64,000 bases of DNA from the NCBI GenBank assembly GCA_009746045.1, contig RPFO01000288.1, positions 537,855 through 601,854 on the forward strand, in the 5' to 3' direction. The position numbers and the translations under genes were made by a program. The notes below the pieces were generated by a model. That model was not told where the DNA came from. It saw only the letters and a program-made list of their open reading frames with translations, and made no database searches. Source of the stretch: Mesostigma viride. Lineage: Eukaryota; Streptophyta; Mesostigmatophyceae; Mesostigmatales; Mesostigmataceae. This document shows, one piece after another, positions 1 to 12,063 of this stretch. Every line of letters starts with the position of its first letter. Position 1 is the stretch's first letter.

Positions 1-1285
1 TCGTGCCATTTGTCAGCACCCAGGTGAGCACCTGCCCACTGTCAGGCTTCCACCCCCTGCGTTAGTGTCTTCTACAGGCGATTCTTTACTGCATGTTTTC
101 AACTGGATGTGTTGCTTCTGCGCATGTGCTCGTTGCATCTGTGCGCCCCATCTAGCTGATCCATCCCCGTCTTCTCCTCGGCACTGCATCCTTGCTGGTC
201 GCTGTGGCCCCGCTCCTGCGCCGGCCCATCGTGCTTCGCTACTCGACTTCCTCGTGACCAGCTGAACAACCTGGCTCTGGCGGTGGCCATGGCCAAGCGC
301 TCCAACCTGCCCGGCGCGGGGAAGCTGGTGGGTGGGAACAGCAGTGGATTTGATGCGCTTGTGCAGATTACAACACCCTGTAGGTGCGGGGCGAGCTAGC
401 TGTGCATGCTAGGGCAGTTGTGTGCTACCTTTTAGCCTGGGTTCCTGTCCTGCGGTTATCTGCCCACTTGTATGATCTAGTTTGCTACATTTTTTCCTGT
501 CTTGGAATGGAGCTCTGCTGGGACTTAGACATCATGGTGCGACAGTTGGGTGTCAGCCCACATATAGCTCCTGGAACCATCTGAAGGTCATGCTGCAGTA
601 GTTTTTGGTGGCTGACTGTGCGAATGTTTTTCTTCCCAGGTGCCAAACTCGAGTGCAGCAAGGAGCTGGGAGACCTGCTGCGCAGAAAAGGGGGGTGGGG
701 GCCAGAGCAGGCATCATTTGTGTACAGCCACATGGCACAGCAGGACATGGCACAGCAGGCCGCATGGGATTGATGGGAAGATGGTTGTCTGTGGAGGATG
801 TTGAGTGTGGCCTGAGTTGTAAGCAGCCCTGACAGTTGCGAGGCAGTGGATTGTAGGCCACAATATACTGCATGCATCTGAGCCACAATATACTGCTCAT
901 AGGATGAACCCTTGGTCCTTGGAATCGGACTGCTCTTGTGTGGCTTTCTGGGCATACCTGGGCGGACCTTATACACTGCAAAGCTTGGCAGGTCTTCTTC
1001 CTTGTTGGTGGCTGCCTGGCATTTTGCTATTCAGTTGCCTACTAGTAAGATGAAATGGCCATTCGCGATTCTCGGTGATGCAGAAGGTGGGAAGCTTGCC
1101 GCTGCCATCCCACTGTGCCCTGGCTCCCCCCTGCTGTGTTTCCTAACACTGTTGCCTGTGCCTGTCGTCGCGGACTCCCCACCTCCCTTCCCCCAGCCGA
1201 ACATGGCGCTCAAGGTCAAGGCTGTGAACATGGAGGCCAAGACAACAGAGAAGGTGGTCACCCTATTTGCGCAGAAGGGCACTTG
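1..1285 (+). pseudogene. Clathrin heavy chain relic, four exon fragments
   Basis: Four short blocks read in order as plant-type clathrin heavy chain. Block 1 (1-23) gives VPFVSTQ and is followed by GTGAGC. Block 2 (262-383) follows CAG and continues LNNLALAVAMAKRSNLPGAG. Block 3 (640-694) gives AKLECSKELGDLL. Block 4 (1197-1285) gives PNMALKVK and later EKVVTLFAQ. From memory of the family, blocks 1 and 2 adjoin exactly across an intron, while about 75 residues expected between blocks 2 and 3 are missing. Nothing downstream of block 4 resembles the protein. In its normal role clathrin heavy chain builds the coat triskelion of endocytic and Golgi vesicles. This copy is most likely a decayed duplicate whose 5' part lies outside the window. 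A real gene with badly diverged exons is possible but less likely. The ends of blocks 2-4 are approximate. Confidence 0.72.
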
Positions 1286-1578
1286 GTTAAATGCTTTCCT
1301 ATGCAGTTTCCTATGCCCGTCACATACTGCAAATTTGGCTACGTAGTCGCGTCGCTTATGGTTACTGGGCCCCACCAGGCCCCTGCAGTTGCATCTTCCG
1401 GATGGGCTATTTAGGGCTATTCAAGTGTCATAAGCTCGACCCTCAGTTCCTGGTTGTTGAGGCAAACCCACCTGCAATCACCGGAGATCCAGAAAAGGAA
1501 ACCAAGCGAAAGCTGTGCAACAATGCTTTTGGAGCTAATCATGCTTGTGCGCTCGTGGGAGCCACAAACATTTATGCA

Positions 1579-1741
1579 AGCTTATGTTCGTATAAACAAG
1601 CTGCTTATGTTCGTATAAACAAGCTGCTTATGTTCGTATAAACAAGCTGCTTATGTTCGTATAAACAAGCTGCTTATGTTCGTATAAACAAGCTGCTTAT
1701 GTACGTATAAACAAGCTGCTTATGTTCGTACAAACTAGCTG
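1579..1741 (+). repeat. 23-bp minisatellite, seven copies
   Basis: Seven head-to-tail copies of a 23-bp unit beginning GCTTATGTTCGTATAAAC and ending AAGCT. The inner copies are nearly identical and the last two carry single changes. It lies between the clathrin relic and the first ankyrin exon. No coding function is apparent. Confidence 0.95.
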
Positions 1742-1940
1742 CTCTGAACCTGCAAAGCAACCTTGCGGAGATTCGAACTTCATGTTTTATGCAAATCAAC
1801 TCTGGTCTGCGCGTTAGTGATTAGGCTTCCTACAATTCCTGGATCTAAGTTCGATTCCCATAAACTGTATTTTATCCTTCCCTAACCATCCCCTGCTAAC
1901 CATCGTCGCAGAATGTGCATGCGCGTATCATCACTCCCAG
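1742..1940 (+). other. Intergenic or upstream intron sequence
   Basis: No gene recognised. Two tRNA B-box-like words occur about 75 bp apart in opposite orientation (GATTCGAAC near 1772 and GTTCGATTCCC near 1850), but no cloverleaf can be drawn. Two possible acceptors (CAG ending at 1911 and at 1940) precede the first ankyrin exon; both keep its frame open. Confidence 0.4.
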
Positions 1941-4900
1941 AGCCCAACCCTTCATCAAGCGGCTGCAAAGGGCGACCTGAACGCCGTGCGATGTCTTCTT
2001 GACCAAGGTGCTGCCGTGGATGCCAGGGATGAAGTGAGTACGGCAGATGTGCCCATGGCATCACTTATTGTGTATGCATAAGGCCAACTTTGCTCATTTT
2101 TCAATGCCAGAGGGGCTCTTTTCTTGGTGCGCAGGTGGCTCGTTTTGCTATGCGCTCTTTGCTGATTTGGAAAAGGGCAGACTATAAACATATATTAGAC
2201 TGGTTTGTGAGGCATGTCTCTGTCATCAGGCAACACGTCAACCACTACTTCGACACTGTTTTGCTGCTGGCACTCAATGTAACTCATGAAGAGGAACGTC
2301 CGTAGTAAACTTTGTGTGTTGAGTCAACCACGGACGTTCATGTTGGTTGACTCCAGTGGCTGGTTCGCTTCATCCTAATGCACTGCTGGATTTGACCTAC
2401 ACTTATTTGAGGGCAGCGTCTAGAGATTCAGACGAATCAAGGGGATGTAGACTGAATTCATCTGACTTACCTAGCATCAACACATGCATTTTCACTGCAA
2501 GCACATCCTTTTATGAGCGCACACCGTCATGGCTAACCTACCTGCACATGTGTGCTTTTGCCATTATTGTATGTTGCTGCCCCACACCCAAGAGTCCCGC
2601 CAAAAACATTGAGCTGATTTCATCTCAAGAATGTCGATCCCACCTGGCTAACCTCATAATCCTGCACTATGCTGTACCTAAATACACGATCCATGGTTTG
2701 ATTTTCTGTGATATTCGCTTGTATGTGTGCACTGCGTTTTCTGCAGCTTCGAAGAACTTCGCTGCATGTGGCTGCAGAAAACGGGAAGGTGGAGGTGGCT
2801 CGGCTGCTTCTTGCCAGGTTGCCTGCCTTCGGCGCCGGCATGCAAGTAGGTGCAGGTGCCACATATTTTGCAACTGTACCCCCTGGCTGGCCATCACGAT
2901 GTGCATGACTAAGTGCATGAAGTCCCACGTATGTGCAAAGGGCACCCTACGAACAAAATATTGCGAATGACTTTTCAGGGAATGGAAAGGAATCGGATAA
3001 TGAGCAGAAGAAGAATTACCGCTATGGGCAACATAGCCCTACTTTGCTCATCTTATCAAGGGTGCGTGTGAGTACCTCTTGAAGAATTGTACCAGCTCAA
3101 CAGATACAACCAAGTGTTTATGTATGCGACTGTATGGTATACAAAGCCAGTTTGGACATGTCCCATATGCCATTACTTTGGTCTACTGGTTGCTTGGAAG
3201 ACGTATGTATGATTTGTATTTCCATCAGCTCATATGCAGCGTTGTGTTTTCAGCGGAGTGGGACAGATTCGGTGATGCGTTCACAAAAGTGCACTCCTGC
3301 ACATGGCCCTGTCTTTCTGTCAATTGTCATTTGCATGCATGACTGTGCATATGGTCGTAGATGAGCCTCACTGTCACATCTGGTTTTCCTTGCACTCTTG
3401 GCGAATACGGCGAAGGCCCACTTCTGGTTTCCCTAGCTAGGCAGCAAGAGGCAACCATAATAGTATTACTTTATTTGCCAACAGTACTACTTTACCGTAC
3501 AGCAGCTACGCGCCTGTGCAGCTTTCGCTTTTCCAAATTTTCTTAGGAGACATACATCCTAGCTCGCGTTCATGAAACTTTACTGTGCGAAACCTTCTCG
3601 CAGGATGGTGCAACCCCGCTGCACCTGGCAGCGAAGGGTGGACACGTGGAAATGGCGCGCCTGCTTATAGACGAGGGTGCTCCCATGGGCGCCAGGGATG
3701 CTGTAAGTGCAAATGCCAATGTGCCATAAGATAACACCCACCTAGCTTACTCAGTGACCCAGCAGCCACACAATCTGGTTGACTAGCTGGCCGTATGTAA
3801 GCTGGACGCAGTTGCCTTGCAGATCGTTTTTTTGGCATTTGTTATAAAGTCTTTGACCTAGCAGTTACTACACCGCATGTGCTATTTGTGCGTTGAAGGG
3901 TCCTTGACACAGACTATAGGATGCAAGGGCTGGCCTATTTCATCATATGCATTTCCTGCTTACCACCTTGATGTCACAGTCTGGCTGCAATCAGGGGGCT
4001 GTTTTCATGACTGGTGCAGCATCCTTGATGCCATTTTTGCCCCAGATTTCCGCAGTGTCGGCCTCTGTGCTTTTGTTTACAGCCATGAAAATGAAACTTC
4101 ACTTCTTTTGTAATCTAACGATGCTGCTGAGGTTGGCACATTTCTAATCCCATTAAGTATAGAAGGCGTTTGCTGCATCTCAGGGTTGTATTTAACTGGG
4201 CCATCCATGTCAAAACAGCCTGGATCAGTCTATTTGGCTACTGCAAGCTGCTATCTGCGCTTGAGCAATCGACGTATGGTATTTCTTTGTGGATGTGGCG
4301 AGAGGCACCCATGCTAAGGAGTGTCGCATCGCACTAGCATTTTTTCGCTATTGCTAATTTTATGCTTAACCTGCGATATGGTCTCGAAGGGGGCTGGCCT
4401 GATTATTGGCAGCGATAGGTGCTAGCGCTGGTCACGTAGGTACAAAGCCGTTTATTGCGACGGTGGTACTGGAAGCAATTTCAAAATGCGCCGCGCTCTT
4501 GGTACAGGCGCGACGCCGGGCACCCCACCAATTCAATGCAATTTCCGGGTGGGAGTTGGTGGATCCAACTTTTGACCGATTCCATCCACTCCCACGAAAA
4601 AGGGCCTGAATTCGCAAAAACAGTCGAATTTCCGTCAGGAGTGGGGTGACTATACGAAGTGGACGGAATAGCCGGTCGTGGGAGTACTACCGATCTGAAC
4701 GCAATTCAGGGGTTTTAAAACGGACCCGGATCCTAATTCTACGGAATTAGATGCAAGTGTGAACATGCTGTTAGCTATTTCTCGAAAGTAAGACATTGCG
4801 TTCTGCATCTTCACATGTAATGCATGGCACCTTTACTGGTTAATTACATAGTTTTTTTTCTGCAGGAAGACCTTGGCATTTATAGGGTTCTGTGCAGGCA

Positions 4901-7900
4901 AGCGTCACTGTAGGGATCCTATTAACCCATGACTTCATGTCCATGTTTCTGAGTAGTCTAGCACACAGTGACCCACTACTAGTAGAAGATTTCCAAACCA
5001 CCTCGTCATGCGGCTGCGTCAGTCTCGTACCCACAAGACAAGTACGGGTTTTCTCCCCCAGCCTCGATGAAAATCTGCTCAACAACGATACATTGTACTA
5101 CTACAAAATCAAGGTTATCAATGCCACGTGTTTTTGGTATAGCAAAATCAGGTTGCAAGGTGCAGTCCGCTTGCACAAATGCAAACAAAGCCCCCGACAA
5201 GGCTAGTAGTGTTTGCTTTCTCAACTCGGCTTCATACATTCCACCGGTTGTTCCCAGCGATCCACCGGTGAGCATGATTTGTTCAGCGTACGCAAGAAGT
5301 CCGAAGTGCAATGCACCTTGCTGTGAAATTGTTTATGCATGTTGCTTAACTCTTTTTCCGATACTTCTCTTGCTTATCAATCCTGTCATGTACTCCTGCT
5401 AGAATGGGAGGACTCCGCTGCACCTGGCAGCGCTGAAAGGACACGTGGCCTTGTTCACTGCGCTGGCTGAGGGGGGGGCTGCGTTGGACGCCGTCGATCA
5501 GGTGCGTGCGCCGGCATCAAGCGGCATGAGTGCGGGAGTCTCCTATGAGCAAGAGAAGCCATGGACTTCTAGATGTACATGACTGCTACTTAGGGCAAGC
5601 GTGCCTATAAAGAAACTGTGCTATCTCTGTCTGCACATTCTCAAGTACGTCACTGCACAATTCATGGTGTGCGCAACCTCACCAGCCGCCCCGCATAATG
5701 GGCATGCTCCAGGAGAGCAGAAAGTGGCTTTCTGAATACAATTTTGTTATGGGCACTATTGCCTCCTGAAAAGCACCGTACTGGAGACATGAATTTGGCT
5801 TGCAGCACCCCACCCAAGATGCCAGCAATCTTAACCTTTCATCCGCAAGCCCCTAGACTGATCTCCAGCCATCTCCAACCTCTGGCAGTTTTATCGGATA
5901 TATCTCAAAATCGGTATCTCTTGCCCATTGTGATCATGGCTGCGTGGCTGCCTTTGGCCGCTCTAGCTGTCTTAACTCCATGCCTGGGATGAATCGGGTG
6001 GTTTTATGTACCAACTGTATGCTTGCATGCGATGCGTTATAAGCTGAGCATTTTGCATTTGTTGTGAGGGGCCAGCTACTCAGGTCATGTGGATGCTCAA
6101 GGAGAAACTGCAATAACCTCTTACCTCGTATATACCATGTGAGGAGGATTCCAATTAGGGCTACTGACCGTGGCTAGCTGCTGTGATGACATAACCTCAC
6201 AAGCTGTAGCACCAAATTTTGTTCCTATCGGCATTAAGTTTTCAGTATATTTCATCTTACATTGCACAAAGGGATGTAATGACGCTAGCGGCCACATCAA
6301 GCTTATTCCCAGCTTTCCAGTCGTGGTTGAGCGGTCAGCAATGTAATTAGGAGGCTGGAAAAACCTATTTGGATGCACATAAAGTTTGCGGTGAGAAAGT
6401 AAGAAACTGTCCCTGCTGGTGGTTCTTGATCAGAGCCACCATCAGGGTAAACATGTACAGCCCAGTGTGCTCATTGTAAACGCTTCCACTGGCAATTCCA
6501 CGTGCGGCGCATGCAGGATGGCAAGACGCCAATCAGCCTGGCCCCTGACAACGGCTATTTTAAGGTTATGCAAGTTCTCTACAAGGACAACCGGCCCTTC
6601 ATATCATCAATGCAGGTACCTGCTATCATAGCCTTGTATGCCCACAGATGTGCTATTGTGCTGTCGGTGACTAACGTACAAAAGCGGTGACAAATACTAT
6701 GAAAATTTTCTCAATAAATGGGTTAGGACAATGTTGGTACGCAGAAGTTCAAAGTATTCCTGGGGGAGCTACATTCAGGACTGCTGCATCACTCAAGTCT
6801 TTGTTCCGATGCATTGGGGGAAGCAAATTTTTGTGACTTGGTTGTATAGGGTTGGAGGGTGTAAAACCCTCAACGACTTCTTTGCTAAGACCGGGCTCTT
6901 TAAGGCTCCTAGATTTTGGTTCCTCTCGTGAACATTCCCGCAGTTGGAAGTTAGTTTGAAAGCCTAACTTGCATCCGTGGCAGGCAATGTGAAACTGTCT
7001 CGTTGACAAAGACTCAATCCAAGGTTGGGATGTTTGGTGGTCTTGTCACACAGCAAGGTGTTTGATTTATCAGGAGACTTGAAAGGAAGGGCAATGTTTG
7101 CTCCCTTGCCCGTCCACTGTGCCTGTGTTTCTTGGTTCGTTGCCCCCCCGCGCACTTAGACTATAGTGCACCCACAGTCGATGCCGGACTCCCTTTGTGA
7201 GCAGTCTGGATGGCAGCTGTGGCTTGCCTTTGGGCATGAGGGAAGAGGGGAGTCTCTGCCCCCCCTCTCGTTGTTCAACAAACAGGCAAGGGAGATCACT
7301 ATATGTGTACTTGTAGTACTATTTTAATATGCTTTGCGGCTCCCCGACGGGAGTGCATGACTAGTGATTAATTGGTTTGTTGAGGGGCGCGGGGAAAGAT
7401 GTACTCAGGGAACTGCCTGTGGCAGGTTGACAGATTTGCCGCTCCATGATGCACCCAATATCAGCTTGCTGACAAAAGGAAGTTGACGGATTGGCAACCT
7501 TTAAGGCACTGACTTCGAAGGCTATGTAAATTTGCGGGATGTTAGATACCAGTTGATGTCTTAAAATGGTTGGATTGCCATAAATGGGAAAGAACTTACT
7601 TTCTATTGCTGGCTCATTGGCGCTTATCGGAGTCTTTCCCTACCAAAGAATTCCAAGGAGTAAAAGCAGGAGTTGCTTGCATGGCCCCTTAGATGCCTGT
7701 CTGATTTAGCCACTGTTCATTACAGATAGTGGATCCTTGAAACTGTTAGCGGGGGGGGCATATTACATGGCTTTGGCTATGTCACGAATTTTGTGTGCCA
7801 CGCAATAAGAAGTATATGCTGCATTCTGTCACGATCAAGCATGTTTCATTGACATTGACAAACGGAAGTATATGCTGCATTCTGTCACGATCCCTTTGTC

Positions 7901-10900
7901 ATGTTCGCAGGACGTCACCATGAACCCCTCCTACCAGTTCTTGAAGGGAAACTTCCCACACAACTTAAAAGTGGATGCAACCGCTCGGGATCTGCAAGAG
8001 TCCTATGCCAAGCTGGAGGAGGTCGAGCCCCTTGGTGACGCAGCAAGCGAAATTGTGACGGTTCTCCATGAGACAGTTAAAGACATGGTCGAGATTCAGA
8101 ACAGCATTAGGGAGGCCGATGAGAAGGTCCGTAACTTGGAGGCTGAATACAATCAGAGGAGAGAAATGGTTCACCGCACAGCGGCCCGCGTCAGGAACCA
8201 CCCCAAGGATACCGCGGCGGTTGCCAGGCGTGATGATGCGATAACAGCTTACGAAGGAGCCCTGCAATCCCTGCAGGCGGCCTACGCGGAGAAGGCAACA
8301 CTTAGCGCTCGGAGGCAGAAGCAAAAAGAGGGCCTGGATGTCGCCAAGAAGAGCCTGGAAGGTTTGCCGAATATTCGCGCTGAGCCCATAAAGCCGCCGC
8401 AGAAATCCGACGTTCTGAAATGTGCTCTGCAGGCTTCCGTCGTCCTCGGAGGCTGCGTTGGGCTGCTGTTGCCGGCTGTTGCTGCCACCCAGGCCGCCGT
8501 GGAGGAGCTGCAGCGGTGCTTGAAGGTGCAGGATGAGGCGATTGCTCTCCTCAAGCCGCTATTGGTGGATAGTTCTCGCTCAGGTGCGCAGGTGATCACC
8601 GGCGCGGTCAGCGCCATGCAGGCTGAAGACCCAGAAAGCGACATGAAGCTGGCGCAGCACCTCCAACAGGCAGCCCAGTTGCAAGCCAAGCAGCTGGCCG
8701 AGCTGGTCGCCCGGCATAAGGCCATTAGGTCGACCGAGGTGCGCATGGCTGTTCTGCTGGCCGAGGATGAGGAGCTGCACGACAAGATGATACTCATCAA
8801 GGGGCCGCTGGAGATTGCTGAGCGAAGGGGCAAGAGAGGCGAGGTCGCCCGGCTGCAACAAGATCTGGAGACTGTGGCTGCTCGAAGAGCCGCCATCAAG
8901 CAGGAGCTGAAGTTGTTCAACGATTCAGCAACTGACAGGCGGCTCCTGGAGGTTTTCCCCGAGGTGGCATCCGTGCCACACAAGGCCAGCCAGCTGGGTA
9001 CCCAACTCCTCACCGGGGCGCAGGGCATTCAGAGCATCATCGATGTTGACTGGTCGTTGAGGAACTTTCGTGACGGCGTTGGGCGGCCGCTGGGCAGCAG
9101 CCACGTGCGGCTAGTGGAGGACCTGGCAGGGACCCAGTGGGTGATCAAGGAGCTGTGCAGGGCGGGAGAGCTGAGGAGGGAGGGTGGCCGTCTGCAGGCG
9201 CTCCAGCACCCGCTGGTGATCCCCTTGGAGAGGATATTTATAGACGGAGGTCTTGCATACCTGCAGATGCCCTACTGCAAGAACGGCAGCCTGCGGTCCT
9301 GGTTCGAACAAATAAAAGGGAAGACAGCTGAAGGCATGTCCCTCAACGTGCATGAGCGGCAGCAGGTGTGGGCGACGATGAGGCAAGTCTTTGAGGCCGT
9401 TGCCTTCATCCACCGCAAAGGCGTGGTCCACCGGGACTTGAAACCAGAGAATATCCTTCTGCAAGACGACGGCCGCATCGCCCTCTGCGACTTTGGCGTC
9501 AGCCACGACGTGTACAGCCCTTTCCAAACCACCATGGCCTCTGAAAGGGGTGGGCACACGGTGGCATATGCCGCCCCTGAGGTCACCTCAAACCAGCCGT
9601 CAGCAAAGCAGCTCCCTTTTGCGCAGGACCTGTGGTCCCTTGGGGTGATGCTCTCTGAGCTGATGACAGGAACGTTGCCCACCCCTGGCATGGGGGATGT
9701 AACCCCTGGCCAGGGTCAAAAATCAGAGGGCATCCCTGGCGGGGCCCAGGGTGATCCCTGGGTGGCATCCCTGGCCAGGCTGTCGTCCAGTTTGCTGCAA
9801 GCAGACCCTGCCTTGCGACCGTCAGCAAGTGACGTGCTTAGTGACCCGGATGGCTTTCTGGCGCGGGACTTAACACAGGTGGCGGAGGAGCAGCGGCGGC
9901 GCATGCACGCACTCAGCAGCTTTCTGGAGAGTCTGCGGCGTTCACCCGTCCGCTCCATCCGCAGCCACGTGATCACCCTGCCCAGCCTGGATGATGCAGA
10001 CGTGCTTGTGCCTGCGGTGCTGGAGGAGTTTGGCATGGACGGGCTCAACCTGCTGGCCACGATCACTGTCAGGTGCGGCGGCGTGCACCTGCCGTTGTCA
10101 GAGATGATGGATCGCTTCTTCCAGGGGGTGGTCCTGCCCAAGTTTGGCCTGTTTGAGCAAGGGGGGGAGGACGGTGGTGATGAGGTGGGGGCGGGTGCGC
10201 AGCTGCGGGAGGGGGTGGCATTCCTCCCTGCCAGGGGGCCCCAGGGGGGTCAGACAAAGTCGCACCACCTGAAGCAGCTGAGGGCAGTAGGAAGGGTGCT
10301 CGCCAAGGCTGTGCTCGAGTGCCTGCATGTCCCTGTAAGGTTCACCACCGCTCTCTGCTGCTTCCTGGTGGGCGACGAAATGCTGGCGAACGCAAGCGCT
10401 TCTGACTGCCTGGAGCTGATGGAGGAGTTTGACGCCACCACGGCGCGCCGCATGCGTGCTGTGCTGGCGATGACGCACGGCAACGGGAGCGAGCACATGA
10501 TGACGGCTGCGATGCTGTTGGGTGAAGGCAGTATGGATGAGGCGCCGCTCACCGACACGAACAAGGGCGCGGTCGTGTGCCAGGCGGTGCGGGGCCGGCT
10601 GGTGGATGCTCGCAGGGAGGTCCTGCTGGCGCTGCGGAACGGCTTTCTGTCTCTGGACGACCTGATGGGGGACCAGCTCAAGCTGCTGTCAGGACAGGGG
10701 CTGGCGATGCTCTTCTTCGGCCAAGGCTACGTGGATGTGGACAAGGCAGTGGCAGCGTTCGTCTTTGATGAGGAATGGGAGCAGGAGGAAGAGGAGAAGC
10801 AGGGGGAGGGGGGGGGGGGAAGTGGTGAGAGTGGCGGCGTGGTGGCGTGGCTTCCGCGGTTCATCAGGGAGACGTCAGAGACGGGCCTGCGTCTGCTGGG

Positions 10901-11354
10901 CCTGCGCGCGTTTGGCAGCATCAGCGAGCTGGCATCAGGCAGGTGCTTGGTGCTGCGGGGGGACAGCTCCCTGGAGCTGCCCACCTTTGAGCGCGAGATG
11001 GGGTGCATGTACCTGCCCGTCAACTGCAAAGACTATGCCGCGTTTCGGTCCAGGATGGAGCGCGCGCTGCGGGCCGGGCTGTACGGCGTGCGCACGGAGG
11101 CCCAGCGAAACGAGAAGCTTGCTCAGGAGGAGATGGAGGCGTTGATGGGGGCCATGCGCACGGAGATTCGGGCGGGGGGGTGGTATCGGTGCCCCAACGG
11201 CCACCCCTACGCAATCGGTGAATGCGGCGGCGCGATGGAGGAGGCCACGTGCCCAACCTGTGGCCGGGGCATCGGTGGTCAAAACCACCGGCTTCGGGCA
11301 GATAATGCGCATGCGCTGGATATTGACGGGGCGGCACGGCCAGCGTGGAATTAA
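1941..11354 (+). CDS. Ankyrin repeat, coiled-coil, protein kinase, HECT-like and RZ zinc finger protein
   Basis: Exons: 1941-2033 (or from 1912), 2747-2845, 3604-3702, 5403-5501, 6517-6615 and 7911-11354. All have AG/GT borders and phase 0. The first five each encode one ankyrin repeat (for example DGATPLHLAAKGGHVEMARL). The last exon adds 1147 residues: a long helical, probably coiled-coil region (about 1-370); a kinase domain with lysine in VIKEL (413), HRDLKPEN (507-514), DFG (527-529) and APE (555-557); a HECT-like region (about 700-1060, with GRVLAKAVLE); and a C-terminal RZ-type finger with C1094, H1098, C1105, C1114 and C1117 in WYRCPNGHPYAIGECGG. RZ fingers of this kind occur in RNF213 and ZNFX1. 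A role in ubiquitin or kinase signalling, perhaps in defence, is inferred. The 5' end is not certain: no convincing ATG is seen upstream of the first repeat. Intron GT/AG sites are visible but unproven. Confidence 0.85.
2294..2339. repeat. Small inverted repeat in intron
   Basis: GAACGTCCGT at 2294-2303 is the reverse complement of ACGGACGTTC at 2330-2339, so the intron RNA could form a 10-bp stem with a 26-nt loop. It may be a remnant of a small foldback element. Confidence 0.6.
3703..5402 (+). other. Long intron of the ankyrin-kinase gene
   Basis: About 1.7 kb between two ankyrin exons. I looked for a further repeat of the TPLHLAA type in all plus frames and saw none. There is no clear transposon; the stretch near 4440-4740 is G+C-rich and anonymous. 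Confidence 0.5.
6616..7910 (+). other. Last intron of the ankyrin-kinase gene
   Basis: About 1.3 kb with no coding signal that I can recognise. It ends in a T-rich stretch and ATGTTCGCAG at 7901-7910, the acceptor of the large last exon. Confidence 0.5.
7810..7892 (+). repeat. 27-bp direct repeat beside a 3' splice site
   Basis: The 27-bp word starting AAGTATATGCTGCATTCTG occurs at 7810-7836 and again at 7866-7892, 56 bp apart. The second copy ends 18 bp before the acceptor of the last exon. Confidence 0.9.
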
Positions 11355-11609
11355 GGGACTGCTTAACGCGAATCTTTTTTACGATCATGAAAGGCTTCCT
11401 AGAGGCTTCATTGCAGGAAGATACTAAAGTCGGTGGATTGTATGCAGCAGTGGGTGTTGCGACCCATGTTTAATAGAGATTAGCGCAGTGCTACATATCA
11501 CAGGTGGTCTTCAACCATGGGCTGTAAACTGGGGGACGTATCACCCAGCTTTGGGCTCATTTGCTCGTTATCGATGGTTTGTTCTGCACCACCTTATAGC
11601 AGCGATGGC
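11355..11609. other. 3' flank of the kinase gene
   Basis: No gene seen. TGTAA, the usual green-algal polyadenylation signal, occurs near 11523 and could serve the upstream gene, though 170 bp past the stop is long. Confidence 0.35.
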
Positions 11610-11616
11610 GCTTAAG

Positions 11617-11752
11617 GCGCAGGCCGCCCCTGCGCAAGCTCGAGAAGCAGAACCTGTTCAAGGTCCTGGTTCTCCTGGTGCTCACGTACCGGGCCGAGAC
11701 GTGGACCCTCACCGCCGCGCTGGAGAAGAAGCTGGACGGCGCAGTCACCAAC
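11617..11752 (+). mobile_element. LINE reverse-transcriptase C-terminal fragment
   Basis: One plus-strand frame reads LFKVLVLLVLTYRAETWTLT followed by a leucine-rich stretch ending KKLDGAVTN. This matches the segment just after the palm of non-LTR retrotransposon proteins and two better-preserved copies in this window (minus strand near 13.4 and 23.2 kb). It is an isolated 5'- and 3'-truncated relic. Confidence 0.75.
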
Positions 11753-11754
11753 AT

Positions 11755-11885
11755 TTCAAGGAGACAACCAGCGCAGGCCAGATATCGATCGGGATAATCC
11801 GGACCATGGTAGCTCAAGCCTGCCGTTATCTTTTCCGCGTTTTCGAGTCGTTCAGGATGATGAATACGAATGGAGATGGAAATAG
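11755..11885 (+). repeat. Dispersed repeat, copy 1 of 3
   Basis: Begins AAGGAGACAACCAGCGCAGG and ends in a word around TTTCGAGTCGTTCAGGATGA. It recurs at 22066-22190 on the same strand and as a shorter copy at about 61950-62005. It directly abuts the LINE fragment and may be part of a transposon tail. Confidence 0.75.
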
Positions 11886-12041
11886 GTAGCCTTGTTCATT
11901 GAAATTATGGCTGGCTTACATTAAGAGTGACTAGATGACCTAGACGGTGGGGTCGGAAACAGCTTGCTTGACCAGCATATGTCGAGATCCATTTTCAGTG
12001 TAGGATATGCAGTCTGTTCACATCCGTAGGAAACTCGCAAG

Positions 12042-12063
12042 TACTTACTTACTTACTTACTTA
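12042..12063. repeat. (TTAC)n microsatellite
   Basis: About five tandem copies of TTAC. Confidence 0.9.

Noticed and set aside
1742-1911. tRNA gene or tRNA-derived SINE
   Set aside because: Two B-box-like words exist but there is no acceptor stem, anticodon arm or A box at proper distance on either strand.
8282-9028. Minus-strand ORFs under the kinase exon
   Set aside because: Shadows of the large plus-strand exon, which carries kinase and zinc-finger motifs.
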